Shown piece after piece: positions 4,865 to 8,639 of a DNA stretch of 8,639 bases. This DNA comes from Acidothermales bacterium (GTDB lineage Bacteria; Actinomycetota; Actinomycetes; Streptosporangiales; WHST01). The stretch covers positions 1 through 8,639 of the forward strand of contig JAFMQP010000148.1 in NCBI GenBank assembly GCA_017354575.1, in the 5' to 3' direction. A program made the translations under genes and the position numbers. The stretch's first letter is position 1. Every line of letters begins with the position of its first letter. The notes beneath the pieces are model-generated. The model was not told where the DNA came from. It ran no database searches and saw only the letters and a list, made by a program, of their open reading frames with translations.

Positions 4865-7713
4865 CCGGCGCGCAGGCGCCAGACGCCGCGGCCGTGCGTT
4901 GCCGCGTAGAGCTGGCTGCCCTGCTGGTCCAGCGTCAGGCCGTACACAGCCACCTTCGGCAGGCCCGGTGTGGCGACCCAGCTGTCGCCGCCCGCGGCGC
5001 GGGTGAGCACGCCGAAGTCGGTGCCGACGAACAGTGCCTTGGTGCCCGGCACGTACGCGATGTCGGTGATCGGCTGGTCACCGAGGTCCAGGCTCAGGTC
5101 ACGCGCGGTGCCGGTGCCGTTCGCCGGGTCCCAGTTGATCTCGTACACGTGCCCGCCCGGTGCGTACGCCGAGTAGCCCGAGTACGAGACGAAGACGTGG
5201 TCCGGGTCGCTCGGGTCGACCGAGATACCCGACACGAACCTCGTCGGCAGCCCCAGCTTCCTGTCGATCCGCTGGTACGTCACGTCGCCCGCGTTCTTCG
5301 CGTCGGCGTTGGTCGAGACGAACAGCCGGCCGAGGCGGGTGCCCGCCCACAGCGTCGACCGGTCGCTCGTCGCGCGCTCGACGGCGACGACGTAGTTGTT
5401 CGCGCCCGGGCTGTCGTTGCCCCAGGCCGCCGAGGACAGGTCGCCGTCGTCCCCACCGAGCGGCTCGAAGTCGCCACACGGCTGGGGGCGGTGGGCGTAG
5501 TCACCGGTCAGCTCGTTGCAGTACTTGTCGAGGAAGGCGCGGTCACCGCCGTTGTCGGTGGTACGCCACACGTGCTGCAGCCCGTCGAACACCGTGCCGC
5601 CGACGACCGGGTCGGCGGTCAGCGGCGTGTAGAACGACGCGGCCTCCTGGGAGTCGAGCAGCCTGTCGCTGATGAAGTCCCAACCGAGCGGGTCGGAGCC
5701 GTTGAAGTTCACGTCGTGCTGCGGCGAGAAGTACGAGTGGAACCGGATCTTCGACGTGTCCGCGTCGAACCCGGACTGGCCGCCGTCGCCGCCGACCGAC
5801 TCGATCCAGGACCGGCCGGCGCCGCCCTCCCACGTGCCGTTGTCCTGCGTGCCGCCCTGGACGGTGCCCGAGGCGAGCGAGACGCTCTGGAACTGCAGCG
5901 ACGCGAGGCCGGAGTTGACCTGCTGGTTGAGCGTCGGGATCGCCGACAGGTACTGCTCGCAGTCGGTGAGCTCGGCGCCGGAAAGGCCGCGTGCCGTGCA
6001 GTCCGCGCTGTGGTCCACGAACGGGCCCGACTGCCGGACGACGCCGCCGTCCGACGCCGTGAAGAACGCCTCCGTCGGGGAGTTCGGCACGAACGCCAGC
6101 GCGTGCTGGTCGGGGTGCAGGCCGTTCGGGCGCGCCTGCGCGTCGTTGGTCATGTCGGTGACGTGGACGCCCTCGTCGGTGGACCGGACGACCGCGCGGC
6201 CGTTGGAGCTACCGGGCCCGCCGAACGCGATCAGCTCGTCGTAGTTCATCGACCCGGACAGGTAGACGGTGTCCGGCTTGTTCGGCGGCGTCGTCACGAC
6301 CATGTCGTACGAGCACTGCGTCTGGCAGAAGTTGTACGAGCCGTAGCCGGGGGTCCCCGGCGTGGCGTTCGACAGCGCCGTCCACGACGGGTTCGCTGCG
6401 CGCGCGTCGTCGGTGCGGAGCAGGCCGGAGACCTGGTCCTTGAAGTACGTCGCGTCGCCGAGGTAGACGCGCGTCTTGCCGTCCGGCGTCTTCGTCGCCG
6501 CGAACTCGACCCGGTTCGTCGAGCTGGTGGCCGCGGCGCCCGGGTTGTGGATCGAGTAGATCCGCTTCCAGTCACCCGACCCGGTGCGGCGGTAGAGGCC
6601 GTAGTCGAACATCGAGGCGTAGACCGTGCCCGGGTCGCCCGGGTCGGTCTGGATCTTCGAGATGCCGCCGCGGAAGAAGTCGTCACCCGTCGGCGATCCG
6701 GGATTCACCGTGTCGGACTGCTCGGACAGGCTGAGCTTCCAGCTCGCGCCGCCGTCGGAGCTCTCGTAGAGGCCGACGGTGGCGGCGCCCGGAGGCGTGT
6801 AGCGCCCGCCGTTGACCGACGACGAGCCGTGCCGCGCGACGGCGGTGCCGACGTAGAGGTGCTGCGGGTCGGTCGGGTCGACCTCGACGGCCGCGACGGA
6901 CCGGTTGAGCGCGAAGTCCTTCGTGCCGACGGACGTGTCGACGTGGGTGAACGTCCTGCCGGCGTCGGTCGACTTGTACAGGCCGACGCCGGCCTCGGAG
7001 TCGGACGACCCGTTCGGCTCGCCGGTCCCGACGTAGAGCGTCGTGCCGGCGAGGGTGACCGAGCCGACCGCGTTCGACGGGATGTCGTCGCCGATGTGCT
7101 TCCATATCGGCTTGTTGGCGAGACCGTTCGTGGTCTTCCACACGCCGCCGCCTGCCGTGCCGGCGTACACGGTGCACGTCGCCGCCGAGCAGTCCGGCGC
7201 GATCGCCAGCGAGGTGGTGCGGCCGGAGACCACGGTCGGGGTGCCGGTGTAGGTGACCGGGCCGGGGACGCTGCCCGTCGTCGGGCCGAGCTCGCTCCAG
7301 GACTGCGCCGAGCCGAGGCCCTGTGCCTTGCGCAGCGTCGTCTTGCCGGTCGCCGAGCCGTACCGGGTGCGGGCGCGCTGGAACGCCGTCTCGGCCTTGT
7401 CCTGCTGGGCTTCGGCGACCGACTGCCGCGGCAGCGCGCGTGCGTCGTACGCCTCCTGCGCCGGGCCGTCGGTGACCTCGCGGCTGGCCTCGCCGCCGTG
7501 CTCCTCGAGCTTCTCGCTCACGTACGCGAGCGGCAGCCGGTGCTTGGCGAGGCCGGGGTGCTTCTCCAGCGCCTCGGCGAGTCGCTTGGAGCCCTCCTCC
7601 TCGCCGCCGCGGCCGGAGAACCGCCACGGTGCGACGAGCGCGAGGACGACGGCGACCACCGCGAGGGCGGCGACGCCGATGAGCAGCTTGTTGCGCCGTG
7701 ACACACCTGCCAT
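4861..7713 (-). CDS. Secreted or membrane-anchored BNR/Asp-box beta-propeller protein
   Basis: A 950-aa extracellular repeat protein related to the VPS10/sortilin, GH74 and BNR-sialidase type of propeller; its ligand or enzyme activity is unknown. After two arginines (Arg6, Arg7), residues 10-29 form a hydrophobic helix (signal anchor; no lipobox, no clear cleavage site). Residues 36-130 are charged and probably helical. From about 140 to the end, strands of the type xLYVGT recur near 181, 225, 285, 363, 482, 787, 839, 893 and 934, with less regular ones between, suggesting about 12-14 blades in one large or two seven-bladed propellers. Asp-box motifs SxDxGxxW/F are seen at 248-255 and 318-325, and weaker ones near 511 and 718. 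GGTQDNGTW (620-628) recurs in this superfamily. All eight cysteines fall in four close pairs. No sialidase arginine triad or FRIP motif is visible. Start 7713 has CGGAG 5-6 nt upstream. Confidence 0.85.
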   Translation of the reverse strand: MAGVSRRNKLLIGVAALAVVAVVLALVAPWRFSGRGGEEEGSKRLAEALEKHPGLAKHRLPLAYVSEKLEEHGGEASREVTDGPAQEAYDARALPRQSVAEAQQDKAETAFQRARTRYGSATGKTTLRKAQGLGSAQSWSELGPTTGSVPGPVTYTGTPTVVSGRTTSLAIAPDCSAATCTVYAGTAGGGVWKTTNGLANKPIWKHIGDDIPSNAVGSVTLAGTTLYVGTGEPNGSSDSEAGVGLYKSTDAGRTFTHVDTSVGTKDFALNRSVAAVEVDPTDPQHLYVGTAVARHGSSSVNGGRYTPPGAATVGLYESSDGGASWKLSLSEQSDTVNPGSPTGDDFFRGGISKIQTDPGDPGTVYASMFDYGLYRRTGSGDWKRIYSIHNPGAAATSSTNRVEFAATKTPDGKTRVYLGDATYFKDQVSGLLRTDDARAANPSWTALSNATPGTPGYGSYNFCQTQCSYDMVVTTPPNKPDTVYLSGSMNYDELIAFGGPGSSNGRAVVRSTDEGVHVTDMTNDAQARPNGLHPDQHALAFVPNSPTEAFFTASDGGVVRQSGPFVDHSADCTARGLSGAELTDCEQYLSAIPTLNQQVNSGLASLQFQSVSLASGTVQGGTQDNGTWEGGAGRSWIESVGGDGGQSGFDADTSKIRFHSYFSPQHDVNFNGSDPLGWDFISDRLLDSQEAASFYTPLTADPVVGGTVFDGLQHVWRTTDNGGDRAFLDKYCNELTGDYAHRPQPCGDFEPLGGDDGDLSSAAWGNDSPGANNYVVAVERATSDRSTLWAGTRLGRLFVSTNADAKNAGDVTYQRIDRKLGLPTRFVSGISVDPSDPDHVFVSYSGYSAYAPGGHVYEINWDPANGTGTARDLSLDLGDQPITDIAYVPGTKALFVGTDFGVLTRAAGGDSWVATPGLPKVAVYGLTLDQQGSQLYAATHGRGVWRLRAG

Positions 7714-7755
7714 CGGGGCTCCGTTCAGAAGGCACCGGAAGCTGAAGCATCACTG

Positions 7756-7783
7756 AGGGTACGCGAGGTCCGGTGGCACGCAA
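7756..7783 (-). promoter_or_regulatory. Candidate promoter of the propeller gene
   Basis: On the minus strand TTGCGT (7783-7778), a 16-bp spacer and TACCCT (7761-7756) form a plausible housekeeping sigma promoter. It would give a leader of about 36 nt carrying the Shine-Dalgarno before 7713. It is the only promoter in the window with a recognisable -35 half (TTG). It would let the propeller/OB pair be expressed apart from the upstream membrane gene. Confidence 0.4.
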
Positions 7784-7811
7784 CGGGTTCGATGCCCACC
7801 GTGCCCATCAT

Positions 7812-7828
7812 GACGGTACGTGACCGTC
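7812..7828 (-). terminator. Hairpin after the DUF2269-like gene
   Basis: GACGGT-ACGTG-ACCGTC is a perfect 6-bp inverted repeat with a 5-nt loop. It starts 5 nt past the stop codon (7836-7834) of the minus-strand membrane gene and lies upstream of the propeller promoter candidate. There is no T-run. It could separate the two transcription units; a regulator site is the alternative. Confidence 0.4.
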
Positions 7829-7833
7829 CTCGC

Positions 7834-8346
7834 TCAGCCGCCGGGACGCCACACCATGAAGACCAGGATCACCAGCCAGAGCGCCCCGATGACCGCGGAG
7901 AACGCCGCGATCCGGCCGGTCTGGACGTGCGGGTGGGAGCCCGGGGCGGTGCGCTGGGTGGGTTTCGTCTCCGCGGTCTCCCCGCCGTCCGCGGGCGCCG
8001 CCCCGGCGGGCTCTGCCGGTGCGGCGTCCGCCTCGAGCGCGCGGATGGCACTGGTCTGGTCGCGCTGCACGATCGCGAACAGCAGGACGAACGCGACGAC
8101 GAACAGGGTCATCGACGCAGTGAGCCACGGCCGTTCGAGATGCTCCCGGCCGGCGCCGAGGCCGCTCGCGAAGACGAGGATGGTGAGCAGCCCGAACACG
8201 CGCGTGGTGAGCCGCAGGAACCGGACCACCTGCAGCTGTCCTGAGCGGATGAAGCGAGGCGTGAACGAGGTGGCCATCGTGACCGGTCCCACGCAGAAGA
8301 TCGCCGCCGCGACGTGTACCCACAGCAGCAGGTGATCGAGGAACAT
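7834..8346 (-). CDS. Four-helix membrane protein, DUF2269-like
   Basis: A 170-aa integral membrane protein of unknown function. Hydrophobic segments lie at about 5-25, 48-63, 75-95 and 145-166. The first contains LWVHVAAAIF, with a histidine (His11) in the membrane, and is followed by a conserved-looking polar turn TPRFIRSG. This layout recalls the DUF2269 family of small four-helix proteins, though I cannot confirm it without a profile search. An Ala/Pro/Glu-rich loop at about 103-138 separates helices 3 and 4 and is probably disordered. The protein ends in MVWRPGG, right after the last helix. The ATG at 8346 has no Shine-Dalgarno, but a TAGCTT hexamer ends 6 nt upstream, so the mRNA is probably leaderless. 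It diverges from the pfkB-family gene and lies 120 bp upstream of the propeller gene on the same strand. Confidence 0.8.
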   Translation of the reverse strand: MFLDHLLLWVHVAAAIFCVGPVTMATSFTPRFIRSGQLQVVRFLRLTTRVFGLLTILVFASGLGAGREHLERPWLTASMTLFVVAFVLLFAIVQRDQTSAIRALEADAAPAEPAGAAPADGGETAETKPTQRTAPGSHPHVQTGRIAAFSAVIGALWLVILVFMVWRPGG

Positions 8347-8352
8347 GCGTCC

Positions 8353-8358
8353 AAGCTA
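8353..8358 (-). promoter_or_regulatory. -10 element of a probable leaderless promoter for the DUF2269-like gene
   Basis: On the minus strand TAGCTT ends 6 nt (GGACGC) before the ATG at 8346. The spacing is identical to cbs, metB and the pfkB gene, and the spacer resembles the cbs one (GGACCC). No Shine-Dalgarno and no clear -35 are seen. Confidence 0.5.
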
Positions 8359-8412
8359 GCGAGTGCGGCAGGTGCGGGCGAGCGGATCGCCGGCGCCCGT
8401 CGTTCCTGGTGG

Positions 8413-8418
8413 GACAAT
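8413..8418 (+). promoter_or_regulatory. Candidate -10 element of the pfkB-family gene
   Basis: GACAAT is close to the -10 consensus TANAAT (weak first base) and ends 6 nt before the ATG at 8425. No Shine-Dalgarno lies between them. It is the weakest of the four leaderless candidates because the first T is missing. Confidence 0.4.
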
Positions 8419-8424
8419 CGTCGC

Positions 8425-8639
8425 ATGATCATCGTCGGCGGTGAGGCTCTCATCGATCTCGTGCCCGCACCCGCCGGCGGGCCGAGGGCCTGGCGCGCGT
8501 TGCCGGGGGGCAGTCCGGCGAACACGGCCGTCGCCGCCGCACGCCTCGGCCACCCCACCGGGTTCCTCGCCCGGCTCTCGACGGACGTGTTCGGCGAGGA
8601 GATCCGCGGCCACCTGGCCGACTCCGGCGTCCCGCTCGA
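8425..8639 (+). CDS. PfkB-family carbohydrate kinase, N-terminal part (runs off the window)
   Basis: The first 71 codons of a ribokinase/PfkB-family sugar kinase, most like fructokinases; the rest lies past the right edge. The family transfers the ATP gamma-phosphate to a sugar hydroxyl in the cytoplasm. The opening strand MIIVGGEALIDLVP carries Asp11, which usually contacts the sugar. PGGSPANTAVAAARLG (27-42) is the first PfkB signature, with Gly28, Gly29 and Asn33 lining the substrate site. LARLSTDVFGEEIRGHL (48-64) is the usual next strand-helix unit. The ATP-binding C-terminal signature with the catalytic Asp is outside the window, so completeness cannot be judged. It diverges from the DUF2269-like gene across 78 bp. 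The sugar specificity is not decided by this part. Confidence 0.85.
   Translation, partial: MIIVGGEALIDLVPAPAGGPRAWRALPGGSPANTAVAAARLGHPTGFLARLSTDVFGEEIRGHLADSGVPL

Noticed and set aside
4819..7701. A 960-aa open frame opposite the propeller gene
   Set aside because: It is very rich in Arg, Val and Ala with no recognisable domain, as expected from the complement of a GC-rich gene. The opposing frame has propeller repeats, a signal anchor and paired cysteines.
4861..7713. Sialidase (neuraminidase) function for the propeller protein
   Set aside because: Asp-boxes are present, but the FRIP motif, the arginine triad and the Tyr/Glu pair are not recognisable, and the protein is much longer than a simple sialidase.
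7779..7800. tRNA T-arm-like segment GGGTTCGATGCCC
   Set aside because: The T-stem pairs at only three positions, and no acceptor, D or anticodon arm can be built around it. It is not a tRNA, and there is no flanking repeat to argue for an att site.

Overview
The window is very GC-rich, with strong G/C bias at third codon positions in the real genes and many long antisense shadow frames. Its gene content and order are typical of a high-GC actinobacterium. Four genes appear to be leaderless, which also fits that group. The species cannot be named from the sequence. I see no mobile element, CRISPR array, rRNA or tRNA; this looks like ordinary chromosomal backbone.

Left part (79-4519): a secreted or anchored SGNH/GDSL esterase on the minus strand diverges from a cystathionine beta-synthase (cbs, plus). 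A proline/glutamine-rich four-helix membrane protein (minus) lies convergent to cbs and divergent from a cystathionine gamma-synthase/lyase (metB, plus). From memory, this resembles the Mycobacterium tuberculosis Rv1075c - cbs Rv1077 - pra Rv1078 - metB Rv1079 block. The two PLP enzymes together form a transsulfuration route: CBS joins homocysteine and serine into cystathionine, and the MetB-type enzyme splits cystathionine or makes it from an activated homoserine ester.

Middle and right (4526-8346, all minus): a 170-aa four-helix DUF2269-like membrane protein, then a 950-aa membrane-anchored or secreted beta-propeller protein with BNR/Asp-box repeats and eight cysteines in four close pairs. 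The propeller gene's stop codon overlaps the GTG of a small OB-fold-like gene (GTGA). At the right edge a PfkB-family sugar kinase begins on the plus strand and runs out of the window.

Expression signals follow a pattern. cbs, metB, the DUF2269-like gene and the pfkB gene each have a TANNNT-like hexamer ending exactly 6 nt before the start codon, the layout of leaderless actinobacterial mRNAs. The esterase, the Pro-rich membrane protein and the propeller gene have Shine-Dalgarno sequences instead. Each complete 3' end except the coupled propeller/OB junction carries a perfect 6-bp inverted repeat close to the stop codon, with no T-run. No dramatic new system is evident. The least explained items are the propeller/OB pair and the GGGGACCCCC repeat cluster at their junction.
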